A stretch of 64,000 bases of DNA from Phorcus lineatus (lineage: Eukaryota > Mollusca > Gastropoda > Trochida > Trochidae): contig OV121089.1 in NCBI GenBank assembly GCA_921293015.1, positions 37,620,520 to 37,684,519 of the forward strand, read 5' to 3'. Positions within the stretch are counted from its first letter, which is position 1. Every line of letters starts with the position of its first letter. The notes beneath the pieces were generated by a model. That model was not told the DNA's origin. It made no database searches and worked only from the letters and a program-made list of their open reading frames with translations. Shown piece by piece: positions 48,401-61,900 of the stretch. The position numbers and the translations under genes are program-made.

Positions 48401-48745
48401 GTAACACTTTTGTGTTACCTAATTAAAAATGTTTTATTTCGTTATGGTAATTCGCACGTCCAAATTTTGAAGTTACTTTAGAATTAATAATATAAACCTT
48501 TGTTAAGAGACAGCATATGATAGAGCTTGTAACCTGTCGACAATACGCTAATAGTGATTTAATAACTGTCGAACCAGTTCTAAGAGACCCGCTATCTTAA
48601 GGCCTAGACATTTCCGTAATCACAGTACTTTTAAATGTCTACATAGATAACCGAAAATGGCGACCTTAGATAAGGCCTGTTATATTACGTACAAGGAAAC
48701 TGAGCGGTTCCGAGATTATCAGTCTGGAGAAAAAGGTTAATCAAG
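48401..48745 (+). promoter_or_regulatory. Presumed promoter and 5' leader of gene C
   Basis: Counterpart of the gene B flank without the LTR insertion; the uninterrupted target site of the copia-like element is at 48391-48405. It contains the same palindrome, the same uORF and about 60 additional AT-rich bases missing from B. Assignment as promoter rests only on position upstream of exon 1. Confidence 0.4.
48657..48740 (+). promoter_or_regulatory. 27-codon upstream ORF before gene C
   Basis: Identical peptide and spacing to the uORF of gene B; one synonymous-type change and a changed last codon base are visible. It ends five bases before the gene C ATG at 48746. Because the whole flank is nearly identical between B and C, this conservation alone does not prove selection. 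Confidence 0.45.
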
Positions 48746-49893
48746 ATGTGTTGGATGCGCATTCTGCTTCTGTTTGGTCTTGCAGCTTCTGTAACATGTA
48801 CAACTGTTCGGCTTTATGTTAGTCCAACTGGACTTGACACAAACTCGGGGTAAGGTTTTATACATCCTCTTTAGCGATTTTATCATTAGGAGGAAAAATG
48901 TTATTTTACAAATTTAACGTCTTTTGAAAATATGAATTATTCCTAAAGATTAATGTCATGTTTTATGTCGCTCATTGTAAAATGTCTAAGTCCAAACCAC
49001 TCATCTATAGCTGTGCGGTTGTTTGTATAAACATTTAAAGTTTTTCAGGGTTTCGTTGCAATGTATGCAAATCAAATGTTGATAAATCATCTTCTCTTTG
49101 TTCTGTAATTGACTCGGCCATTGTATACAAGTATTTTGGCTGTTATGCTTCAGCATTCAAAAGGATTCCTATGCGTTAAAAAAAACTAAAATAACAAAAA
49201 AAAATTTTTGAACTTGTGAAATAATTTGATTAAAATATCTATATTGTTTTCTTAATCATATTAGGATGCCAGCTCCTTCTACACTTGTGAAATTTGTAAC
49301 ATTACAAATAATTTCAAAATAAAAAACCTATACAGCTATATATGTGGTTTAAATCTGCGTAGTTAAATTTTAGAATAAGCCAATCCTTAATTCTGGGTGG
49401 TTAAAAAGACATTGGTTGCATATTAGACACTCCTGCCAGTAAGAATCTAGATCAACACATTCCTACCCCAACTTAACCGACATATTTTAAATCCAAGACT
49501 CTGCAAACCGACATGTAGGTCCCGAACATGTATTAATCACATAAAACTCGTTCTGAACAGTCAGACATCTAAACCGGCATGTTTAATATCGACCAAAAAT
49601 AGCCCTCACTGTTGTGAAAGGCATCTGGTTTCGATAAGAACAATACCGTCATATAGTCATAATATCCCCTTACTCCTTGTAGACTTGATGCAAAGCTCCC
49701 CCTGAAGACGCTGCAGAGAGCTAAAGAAAGACTTGATGAAGCAGACATCAAAGGGAATAGTAAGTATCACACTAAAGAGAACATGTAGATTTGTAAGAGT
49801 CGCTTGTCTTAGGAAAGGCAATGTCTGTTGCTGACCATTTTCATGAATCCAAAGTAAATGTTTGCTTTATCTATTTTTGATTATTTGTAAGCA

Positions 49894-49960
<67 letters not shown>

Positions 49961-52900
49961 CGTATATATATATATATATATACACATGCTTTCACATGAG
50001 AAGTATATACATCCTCAGTATTAAATGTATATAACAGAATTCAAAATGAATATATTTTCTAAATGCAAGAAAACCCTAAATATCTTTTTTTAGTTTTATC
50101 AGATAATACTCCATAAACCTTTGTTACTTATTACTTTCGGTTTTTGAGAAAAAAATTATAATTCCCTCTTAAGCATGGGTGTTTAGTCAGAGACATAATC
50201 GCTTAACCCAGCCACGGTGGAAGAAAAGGGTATTATTGATATTAAGGCAACTATTGTAGTTGTGGCCTAACATACCATGTATTTCTCCCCAGCTGTGATA
50301 GTGGAACTAAGACGGGGTTATCATATCCTGAACTCCACATTACACTTCTCTCACGGCTACTCCAGTCCTGTGGCCTTCACCTCTGAACCTGGGCAGGAAG
50401 TACACGTGGTCAGTTGCCAATATTTTCAGTTGTCAGATTTCTTTAAAACGATTTTTTTAAATCGACTTTTTCCCCCAATAAAAATGCAATGACATTACAA
50501 ATGAAGGGTGCTGTTTGACCTTTTGAAGATACCTTTAAAATTATGATTTCCATGAAACTAAAAATGTACTGATATTGCATTTTCATTTTCTTAAAATGAA
50601 GGTTGAATGACGAGAGAAGATATACGTTACCGCCTTCATCCCTGTTTTACTCTAAGTCTGCAACACATTACAGTGTATCACCGGCAACGAAATGCTTCTG
50701 TGTATTTACGTAGAAAAACTTATAAATATCTTTGGTATTCAATACCTAGTATATCGTATAATAAATATGTCACGTTTTTGCTTTTTCTATGACATTTGAC
50801 CGCAGACGGGAGGGAAGCAGATCGCAGGCTCCAAGTTTCAAAAAGTCACTGACCACAACATACTTCAGATTCTTCCAAATGTTGCCCGTTCTAAGGTACA
50901 TCTCTGCTGATGCTAAAAATTATTCAACCTCTTATTTTTTAGCTATTGCATCGAATTTTATTCTATGCTATTGCATTTTAATTTGAAGTCTTAAACATGG
51001 AAAATCATAACCAATTATAACAACTGTGAATATTTGTTTCACTTATATTTTTGCCAGGTGCTTCAAGTCCACTTGCCCGATGTAGGCATCACGGACTATG
51101 GTCAAATAACCCAGTTTGGATATTACACAACCAAAACCTCCTGGCTTGAACTCTTCATAAACGGCAACCCGACTCGTCTTGCTCGATATCCGAATGAGGT
51201 AAGGTCAAATTTAAAAGCTTTGTATCACGTTTTTAGAAAAAAATTTACTGATTTTAAGAACAAAAAAATATACAAATTGAAGTAGTACACTATTTTTAAA
51301 TTAGAGAAGTTATCATACGAACGTATCAAGTTCGGGTAATCTACACGAATCTATTTCATCACCTCGCTAAATTAAAGGTGATCATGCTAAACTGTTCTAC
51401 GGACACTGAAAATCGGACTGAGTAATGAGATGTTCCCCCTGAAGAAATATATATTTATTATTTTTTATATTCACTAAGAAAAATCTTAACAAATATAACG
51501 TCCAAAATCAGCGCGTTTATTTCATGCAATTTCATAGTTACATGTATTATAATCTTTATTGGTGATGGCCATCTTTCATCTTCATTTTATCTGTGAAAGA
51601 AAGGAAACATTGCGAAAGGTAATGACATTCACAACGAAGAGTTGCCCTCGGGAAATCTTGTCTTAGTTGCATGTTTCTCCTAAATGTCCTTTAGAGATTT
51701 GAACTGACACATCCATAAACGACTTGTAAAATCCTAGGGGTACATCGACATCACCTCAGTTAGCGATCGCCAAGCAACTGTGTTCACCCACGGCTCTCAC
51801 GAAGACTCCAGATGGACACAGGAGAAGGAACCTTGGGCTATTGGATACTGGTACGTTCAGCCACAGACTCTTATTCTGAATATATCCACTCTAGCACGAA
51901 GCATAATCTCTTGACAAGAGGGTCTAGATTGTAAATGAACATTACATTTATCTTACTTCTTCCCTTTTTGTAATAAAATAATCATTTTAAAAAATAATTT
52001 CAGATAGACGAGATACTGGTAGACTGTCAAAGATCATTATTATCCTTATAATAAGATGTAATTTTTCAAAACACGTTGTTATGTTATCGAAGATGTATGA
52101 AAATACTGCCATTATGTTCCAAAAGCCCAACATACATAATCTGGCTTCACTATACATACCTGACATTTTGTCTTAATGTTTATTTTAAATGATTGTAAAC
52201 GTCCTCTAATTTGGATCGAGCTACTTATAGACTCTCTGTAGAACTGTTTTCGGTTTTCATATACTTAATTCAAACTCGAATATATTTTTCCTGTTGTTGA
52301 AAGGATTATTTTACAGAAAATCAAATTCGTTAGATACAGTTCTAGTTGTAGAAGAATCAATATTTTCAAGAACCCCCGCAAGAACCTTTTCGTCCCCAAC
52401 CACCATCAAGTTTCCAGGACTGAGTCTTAAGATTAATTTTTTAGTTGTTATGTCATTCTGTGTTAACAGGTACTGGGGTTGGGCTGACGATGCTGTTAAA
52501 ATAAAATCTATCGATGCTACACACCACCAAATCACTTTGGCAGCTAAAACACGTTTTGGTCTTCGCAAAGGTAATCGTTCCATTCTTTTTTTGTTTTATA
52601 TGCGCAATGAAAGCGAAATCTTCGTTATAATTCTCCCGTTGAAGATACCGCCATTGAATAAATCTACAATGTTATTAAACATAATGTCCTAACGAGTGCT
52701 GATTGACGTCAAATGACGTCACAATACTAATACTAATCTCTTTGATTAATTTTTTTATAACGCTTTGCGAGTGATAAATAAAATACTGAACTCAGTCCCG
52801 TTTGTTAAATTTTTTACGAAACTCGTTAATGTTATTGGTATCTAACTCGCTTTCGCTCTTTAAATACCAAACCATTCACTCGATTCATAAAACTTTTGAT

Positions 52901-55900
52901 AAACGGGAAGTCGTTTAGCATCCTAATTGTTTTTGCCAGTGAACATTTGGGGGTTGCTCGTTATTACAATAGGAATGATGTTAAGTTCATCAACGGATGC
53001 AAACAGAAACAAACCGTGTTATCAGTTTCTAGGGACTGGAAATTATCATTATTCAGAATGCTGTCAACAATGAATAAGGCACATTAAGGCGATCTCGAGA
53101 TGACCTCCGTATATATACCCTCCATTCTACTAACTTTAACATTGTTGATCAACATATGATATCCGTCTTTGCTTTAATATACTTTGAGTGAGGTATGGGA
53201 AAATGGCAATGGTACCACCACTGAAATATACATACCACTTTACTGAATAGGATGTATGATTAGTAACCGACAAGAAATATAAAACTTTCTGTCGTTAATA
53301 ACTTTTGCATATGAAAAACCCTAGGCTTCTCCTTACTTTTCAAAAAGTTATTTACCTCCCCCAATACATGTAGAGGTCACTACAACGACGACAACAACGG
53401 TTACAGCAGTGAAAATATCTGACTTTTCACTGACCGGTCGCTCTCTTTTAGAAATAGCTTTTGTATTGTGTTTGAGTCAAGTTATGCTTGCAGTGACAGC
53501 TGGTAATGACGTCACATTCTTATTGTTACTCAGTGTGGCCAATTTTCGATAAGCCGCCTATCCAAAAACCATTAAATACACAATGTGCGTCTCTTTTTGA
53601 AAATTACCCATACAACTTTATATAGTGATGTTAAGTAATATTCTTTTGCTGCCAATAGTTGAAATGTAAATACTTAGCTTATTTGATGCGATATGGCATG
53701 TGTTATTATATTGCTTTAGAAATATCAACTTCGGAGGGGTATTTTAAAAAATCGCATAAATGCAGTCTCTTCCTACTTTGAACAATTACTGATTACTGAC
53801 CCCCTCCCGGAAATTATACACAGGTTACTACAACGACAACGAACTCAAAGGTTTCCTGGATCAAGGCGGCTACTTCCGGGTGTTCAACATGCTGTCGGAA
53901 CTTGATCAGCCGGTGAGAATATCATATCTTACTTAGAGGTTGCATTGTATCCATGTTAAGATACCACTCGACACAATAAAACAAGACGAGACTTGATCAG
54001 CCGGTGAGAATATCGTATCTTACTTAGAGGTTGCATTGTATCCATGTTAAGATACCTCTCGACACAATAAAACAAGACGGGACAGATTCTGTATCAAGAA
54101 GTGAGAAGCTTCGTCTTCTACCTTGCTGCATTCGATATTTTTCTATGTTCGATTGCGGCGCCTCTATCTGCGAATTTTGAACTGCCCCCTGACACTTTCT
54201 TAATCAAATGAAAAGCGTCATGAATTTATTTGTCATTCTTCCTGTGATAATGCAAATAAACGTTAAAGGAAAAAATTCTAAATATATAGATAACGTGGTA
54301 GGATATGATATTCGACTGTTATAGTCATCTCTATGAAGGATCTGGGAAATACATGTACATCCAACTGCTGAAAGGCAGGGGAAATTGATACAACATAAAC
54401 AAGCAGGATTTCATGAACTAAAAATGTAATGATAAAGATATTTGTAAATCAAAAGCGATCGTCAATAACTAGATGTTTATTAAACTAAACTACATGATGC
54501 TTTAATAAAATGGCATTTTATTACAAATCGAGGACTGTAATTTAAAAAGCCGAGTATCGCTTTCCTAGAGGTATTCTAGATGAGATACTCGTGATTTGCC
54601 CTTTCTTGGGATATAAAGTCTGGATCTCCATTAGTCTGGATCATGTGTTACCACCTGTTACCAAAGACTGCCGTTATTACTTACAAATATCTGGTGTTTT
54701 ATATAGAGTTTTGCTTTGTAAAATAGCATATTCTCTCCACTGAGGCAGCACCTTAATTCCCAAACAAACCTCACTTTTAAGAATAACCCTTCTCGGGCTA
54801 GAAATGGAGGAGCCATAGTGAACGTTAGTTGTGAAATCTAAAAGTCGTAATTCCAAAGCATTCATTTCATTGACAGGTGGCGATAGGTTAATTCCGTATG
54901 CTTCAGAAAATCCTTGGACGTAGTTTATTGTGCACTGCTCTTTCATTCAAGAAGTGTTTTCATTTCCTAAATATTGCAGCTAGTTTGTGTTGCAATGTTT
55001 TGCCGCTAGCTATAGGGGAATATCCCGGAAGCTGAGAACTGCTTGTACGTCACAGAGGTAAGTGTAGGATTTATGAAATGACCAAACTTTGTGGGGAGAG
55101 AATATTGTAATAGATACACGGCCTTGCAAATAAATCGGTGCAGTTTTATGTATTCCTTCTCTTTATTAGTGAGTTTTACTGCGTTAAAATTCTTAACCTG
55201 AGTTTATGGACTAGAATTTTCATTCGCAATATTCCTGTTGCAGGGGACAGATGGCATTTGCTGTCTGGGAAAGTTATGATTACATCATGGACAATATTCC
55301 TATGTTTAATTTTAATTATGATGCACATTATGTCTAAAGGGTGAGTACTACATCGACCGATCTACAGGTATCTTGTATGTGTGGCCCAATACACCACACG
55401 GATCTCTCACAGACAAAGACGTCATATATGCTTCTGTGGTAGCAGACTGTTTCAAGTAAGTACTCATGTAATTATCATGTTATGTAAATGATACCATTTT
55501 GTAGACGTTTTATTATGCATCTTAATTTCGGGAGATAATGTCCTGTTGTTTCGATCCAGATTCGGGAGATTTTAAGCAAGAACTACATTCTTGCTGTCTT
55601 ATGTCTATGTCGATATTTCCACATCCAGAATGGACCAGCACGTGAACAATCTCATCTTTGAAGAATTCACTCTAGAAGCGTGCAGACGTTCCGGGTTCGA
55701 CATCTACAGTGGTCGGGACCTCAGCTTCAAGAACTTGGAAATAAGAAATACCGGTATGCCCTTTCAAAAAGCAACGTCGCTTTAAGATTATCTAGCTTAT
55801 TTTCTGTTCTCTGTGTCTTTTTAACGTTTGCACACTGTAATTGGTCTTGAGATGTAGATATGCAAGAGCAACATACTTCAAGTTTTAACGATTATTGTAT

Positions 55901-58900
55901 GTGTGTTGACGCTAATTAATTCTACATGTACAACGTTTCAGTATAGATTTTAATATATCACTTGTTTGACCAATTTAGATACATAGAGAATCTCACCAAA
56001 TATCTCCGTATCAAATATGTCAACACGAGTCAATAGAAGTTTTTCAAAATCCGCATCAAAAGGCACGAGGGTCAGATTCTTTTTATCATTCAAAATCATT
56101 TTTCAGTACGATTTCACGAAATATTTACATCACTACCCGAAAATTCCAAATTCAGTTCATTCTTGACTACTGTTGGTTCAAATGAACAAACCCGACCTCT
56201 TCAATATTGTGAATTTCATAATACCTGTGTTTGTATTCTCCAGGTGCCTACGGCATCAATTGTTACGGAGATTGTAGATCTGTGAGTGTGTCCAGGTGTG
56301 ACATCCATCATACCTGTGGGGGCGTGTCCATTGCAGGTAAAATTGGCATATAAGTAACTCATGGTTTGTTGCAGGAACTGTTTATATTTTGAGTTTTTAG
56401 TAGATATCAGTATTAGGTGATGTATATGCTTCAACTTACTTCGATACATGAAATGTAAGTATATTAGGACTACCTTCCCCTCCCCACTTTTTCAATAGTG
56501 ACCCCCAAGAAATGCACACTGATCCATTCCCAATATTTTCCGTTATTATGTGAAAATCTTTAGTATATGCCATAATCTTAAATGTGTTTAAAAATTTGTA
56601 AACACGTCTTGTCCTCCTATAAGTACTCTCAGTAAGTAGCCTGCACAATGCGTAGTAATTTAGTGTTGTAAAGTATAACGGGAAACGAAAGAAATTTGGA
56701 TCTTGTTTTGAATCGGTGTTTTTCCAGAGAGTTGAAAAAAGCCCAAAAAATCAACTTAGAAACAAGTTGGAAACAAAAAAGACAAAACAATTTACATAAG
56801 TGGAATTTTGTAACTTCCAAACTTGCAGGGGGAGACCGGAAGACGCTGACTCCTTCTCTGAACGTGTTGGAAGACAACCATATATGGCAGTACGCCCGGG
56901 AGGGAGGAGTTGGATACAACGCTATCAGCCCATTCGGAGTTGCCATCAACATGCGATACAACCACATCCATGACGGGCAGTACACAGGGATCAGATGGGA
57001 TGTACGTGGGCCTTTAAAGCGACTTTTCCATTGTTTCGCCTCCTAGCAGCCATCTTGGGCGTTTTTGCATTACCTTAAAAACGCTGTATTTTCTAAATCT
57101 ACAACCTGCCTAAGAAAAAATAGATGACTTGATAAAATGTACTCTCAGTGACGTAATTTTCTTGGATTTCTAACTGATCATCTACCAGTGACGGATATGT
57201 ATATAAACAGGAGTGTCCTCTCAAATTCAAATCTAAAAAAACATACCCAGAATAAAAAGAAATCTTTCATCCTTTCTATTTCTCTTTATCAACCCAAATG
57301 CGAGTATCTTCAGCTACCATACCGCATTTGAATCCACAGATTGTAAAATGGTGTCTATTAGTATCCTGTTCCTATATTTATTATGAATGAGGATTAATTG
57401 TATCGGTAGAAATACAAATACATGGTCTATATATATATATAAAGCAAATTGTAGTTATTGTATGAAATGCTATTGAAATGTGTATAAGATGATATCTTGG
57501 AACAGATATATGTATGTCTATAGCTTTTGTTTATATCATTGTGTCAATGTGAAAATTTGGCTGTCTCTGCTGTCTTGAATAATTTGTGTTCAATTTTTTT
57601 TGCTCTTGTACCACCGTTGGTGGCGATTTGATCTCAATAGATAAATTTGAGTCTGAATCTGATTTTTTGCGTGAGCGAGTGTTATTTAACATAGGACTGT
57701 GTATATACATACTAAACAATTTAACATGTGTTTCCAGGGAAACGATCACGTGATGGAGTACAACCACTTGCACCACCTGTGCGCCAACTCGAGTGATTGT
57801 GGGGCGCTTCATGCAGGTCGGGACTGGACCATGGTACGTCATACTGAAAATAAGCAATTCTCAAATTCAAGAAGCTATCAGCTTTGTAGGGTTCTTAGTT
57901 CCAATGAAGAATAATGACCACAGAACAGGTCAGAGAATCTCTAAGTCTACAAATTCAATTCAAAATTAATCAAGAAATTTTTGCAAAAGCTGTCAGTTTT
58001 TATTATTTCAATCAGACTAAATTAAGAACAAATTTGTTTGGAGGTGACCACCATGGCCAGACCTTGTTTGATACTAAACTTTGTTTAACCCTTGTGGTAC
58101 GCCTTAATCGTTGTTAAAAAATACACTTCAATAGTGAGTCTGCCCTGTATCTGTACCATTTTGTTCGCGACGAGCATCCTGCTGCTTTCATTTTTGACAG
58201 TGACTACTCAATTGATCATTTTTAAAATCTATTTCTAATATGCGAACATATAAAAAATTACTTAACAAACCTCATGAACAGGAGCGGATTTCTCGATGCT
58301 TTAATGATAATATTCACTATCGAAGTCCATATTTTCTGACACCTTTTGTGTTTATCAACAGGTGTGTCATAATATAGTCATGAGGTCGATATTATTAGCC
58401 TCAGGTCCACCACAATTATAACTTTACATTTCTCGTTAACATTTCCCTGGACCTCATGCGAGGCCGGAAGTCAATTGGGCTGTTTAGACCCGGCCGTTTA
58501 GACCCGATAAACTTAAATTTTATTCCTAACAAAAAGGTGGATGAATTAATGAAGTTAATTAATCAATCATTTTCACTTTAGTGTGTCTTATGTCTCTGAC
58601 AAAATTTGAACCTTAATGTGGTATTCTCCACACCCTACAGAGGGGAGTCCATATCCGCCACAACCACATCCACCACACCATAAGGAAGTTTCCGGGGGCC
58701 CAGGTGAGGGGGGTCATGCTGGACGATCAGTACTCCAGTGTCACCATCGAGCACAACGTCTTCTACGATGTAAGTGACACAGTTTCAATTTGAGAGTTGT
58801 AAGATTGTGAATTTAGAAAGAGACTATTTACAAAAGAGTTCGAAATTAAACTATTTTAAAACTTTTTATCTTTCAAAAAGCATGTTGAAGGAACTTTCAT

Positions 58901-61900
58901 TTTCTAAACCAATGACGATACTTGAATGTTTTGTATTTGCATAAATTGCTCCTGTAGTTCGAATATGTAAGATATCAAATCTACAAGAAAATTGTTTTCT
59001 TATTAATAGTCCGTGTTTATTATCGTTCTATGTCAAAGTGTTGATGGCTATAATTTACATGAATTAAACAGGCAGAGATTACATATTTTTTTGAATAAAC
59101 ATATTCAACGTTTCGCTATATAAAAATAGAAATTACATCTCATTAAAATGGTCTGTCAACAAAAGGATAATATCGTGACTACTGAGATAGCTTTGCGGAA
59201 GCTCCTTATAGTTTGCACCTGTCTCGTTCAAAAGATGGAGATAGGAAACATTTTCTGCAATGTTTGAGTAATTCATTCCATCATAGACGCAGCTTGTTCT
59301 GGTTGACATTTAGAAAAATAGGAAATGTTCGTTCTCCTTGTTGTGAAGATCAAACATACATATATACGCGAGGATGAGGTCGCAGTTAACATATGACACA
59401 AAGCCGCTGGTTTGTTTATTTGAATATTTCCTAAGATGTAACCACCGGCTTGGGTAATTGGACCTTGTAAAATCTATTAACTCTGAAGCAAATTATGGTT
59501 TCCGTTTAATAACATTGTAAATGGACTTCACAAGCATGTTAATAATTTCCCTTTGTGTGTAAGTGTGACAGAGAAAGTTTTGTTCCTTGTGCACCTAGGT
59601 ATTCGTTTCCGTCAGTTTGGCTCAATCACACGCGTTTGATGGTGTTCTTATAGAGCCGTCTGAGTGCGTCTAGGACAAACTAAACGTTCTAGATATTGTA
59701 GCAGTGAAAGAATTCTCTTTACACTGACATGTGTACTTTAGTATTCGGCATGCTTGCATGCATCTTTTGTAAAGTAAACCTTAAGATGTAAACTAGCAAA
59801 ACATTTTTATTCTAAAAGACGTCAATGCAACATTTGTGGACAAAGACATCATTCATTACGTTCTTTGAGTAACAAAACTAATCAGATCGTATAACAACCA
59901 GTAGAGGAATTGTTGGATTCCTCGAAGCAGGATTAGTTGATTTTAAACAGACTGACGGGTCCAATCAAATAGCTTTTCCTAACTATCCAGAACGAAGTCC
60001 ACACCAACATAGGGGGAGGGAGAGACAACATCATCAGGTACAACGTCTTCTACAACGCGACAGGTGATTCTATCCAGGTGGACAATCGAGGAACGGACCA
60101 TCGAAACGACGGAGAACTGGAGCGACATCTTCAGGTAGGACTTTATCAGTGGCAGTTAAAGTGATTCAGCCGGATCGAACTTCACACCCTTATGCATTGT
60201 ATATTTTTTATAAATATGTTGCACAATGAAATACATTGATCCACCAACTTTGGATCATGGTGAATTCAGTCATTTCAAGACCAGTATTTCTAGACGATGA
60301 TTACAGTTAACCTTGCTTTCTAACTGTTTATTTCACTTAATAATGCATACAAAAGAAATTTCTCAGAATTAGTTTCGTGAGACTACGAACTGTATATTTC
60401 TCAGGAGGTCATAAGGTTTCGGTATGTTTTATAACTTAAGGACCCATATTTTACCTATATACGTTACGTGTGGTAATTCGAAGGACTTTGATTTGATTAC
60501 AATGTATATCATAACATTTCTGTTACTGCAAAGTCAAATAGTATCTTCGATTTGATCGTCGACATCATGATAAAAAAACACTATATTCAATGGGGCATTT
60601 CAATATTTAAAAAGTAAATCATATATACATTTATATAATGAATTAAATTGATTTTTCCAGGCGATGCCTTACACTGGTTCTCTGTGGGCCAGCAGATATC
60701 CAAAGCTTGCACACATGATAAACCGCAGCCTTCCGATGGGTGAGAACCCAATGTATATCATAAGGATAAATATATGCGCCAGGAAAAATATTTCATACTT
60801 AGAATATTTCTGTATACTGTTCATTGTAAACAAAATGAAATATATTGTTAATTTTGTAATTTATTTCTATATGTCCTTTGAATATTGTGGAGTTTAAAAA
60901 AGCATACATCATAGACTTGAATTTTCTTTGTTACTACTCAACGTTTCGAAGCATTAATAAACACAAGGTCAAGGAACAAGGGATATGTTCACGCTGATTT
61001 GAATGAGATTGAAATAAACAAGGAAAAAATCAGCTTAGCTTTTAAACATATGTAAGTTTTAAAGCATTTATTTTTTCAAGGCAATGAGATATACGACAAC
61101 ATCTTCTTCAACAAGAGAGGAATTACAAGCATCTACTACATTGGAAGAAACATAGAGAGAACCGATTTATTCAACGTAACGAACAACCACAAGGTATCAT
61201 GTCTTGGTATTCTGTTCATGACTTTGACATGACAGGTGCTCGCCACTTATATATCTCTGTCAGCCATGGCCCATCTTCAACGGTGTTTTTTAAACATTCA
61301 AAACTTAAAATATTTGTTTTTCCCCCCATTTTTTAAGCACTATGCTAAGTTAGCGCTATTCAACAATGGTCACCATTTGTGTAAGGTCCAAGAAAGCTCT
61401 TTAATTCTTCTTACAACAGATGGAAGGGTGTAAGTAAATATATAACCTCTCTAACCATATCAACTATACTTTTCCTTTTTGTTTTTGTCGTTAACGAAAA
61501 TGACTTTACCGATCAAAAGCGATCAAAATTCTTTTCATTTTGGTCCTCTTTCAACACTTTACTAAACTCATTGAGTCAGACCGATACTTAAAAATCCTAC
61601 AAAATGTAAAACATGAAAACCTTGTAATATAATAGACCTGCAATACCTATGTATTTGAACCTGTTTACAATGTGTTTATTTGAATCTATGTATGATATGT
61701 CTATGATTTATGGACATTTTATGTAAGCATCGTATGGGAAATAAAAATATAAAAAAAAGAAAAAAAAAAGAAAATGACTTTACCAATTTTTGGTTAACGC
61801 AATCCTTGCCTCAGCTTCATTATAGAAGACTGTTGTTTTCATGCTGAACTAACTTGTTAATAATCTGTCAATATGCACTGATGACGTGATTGTCACTTTA

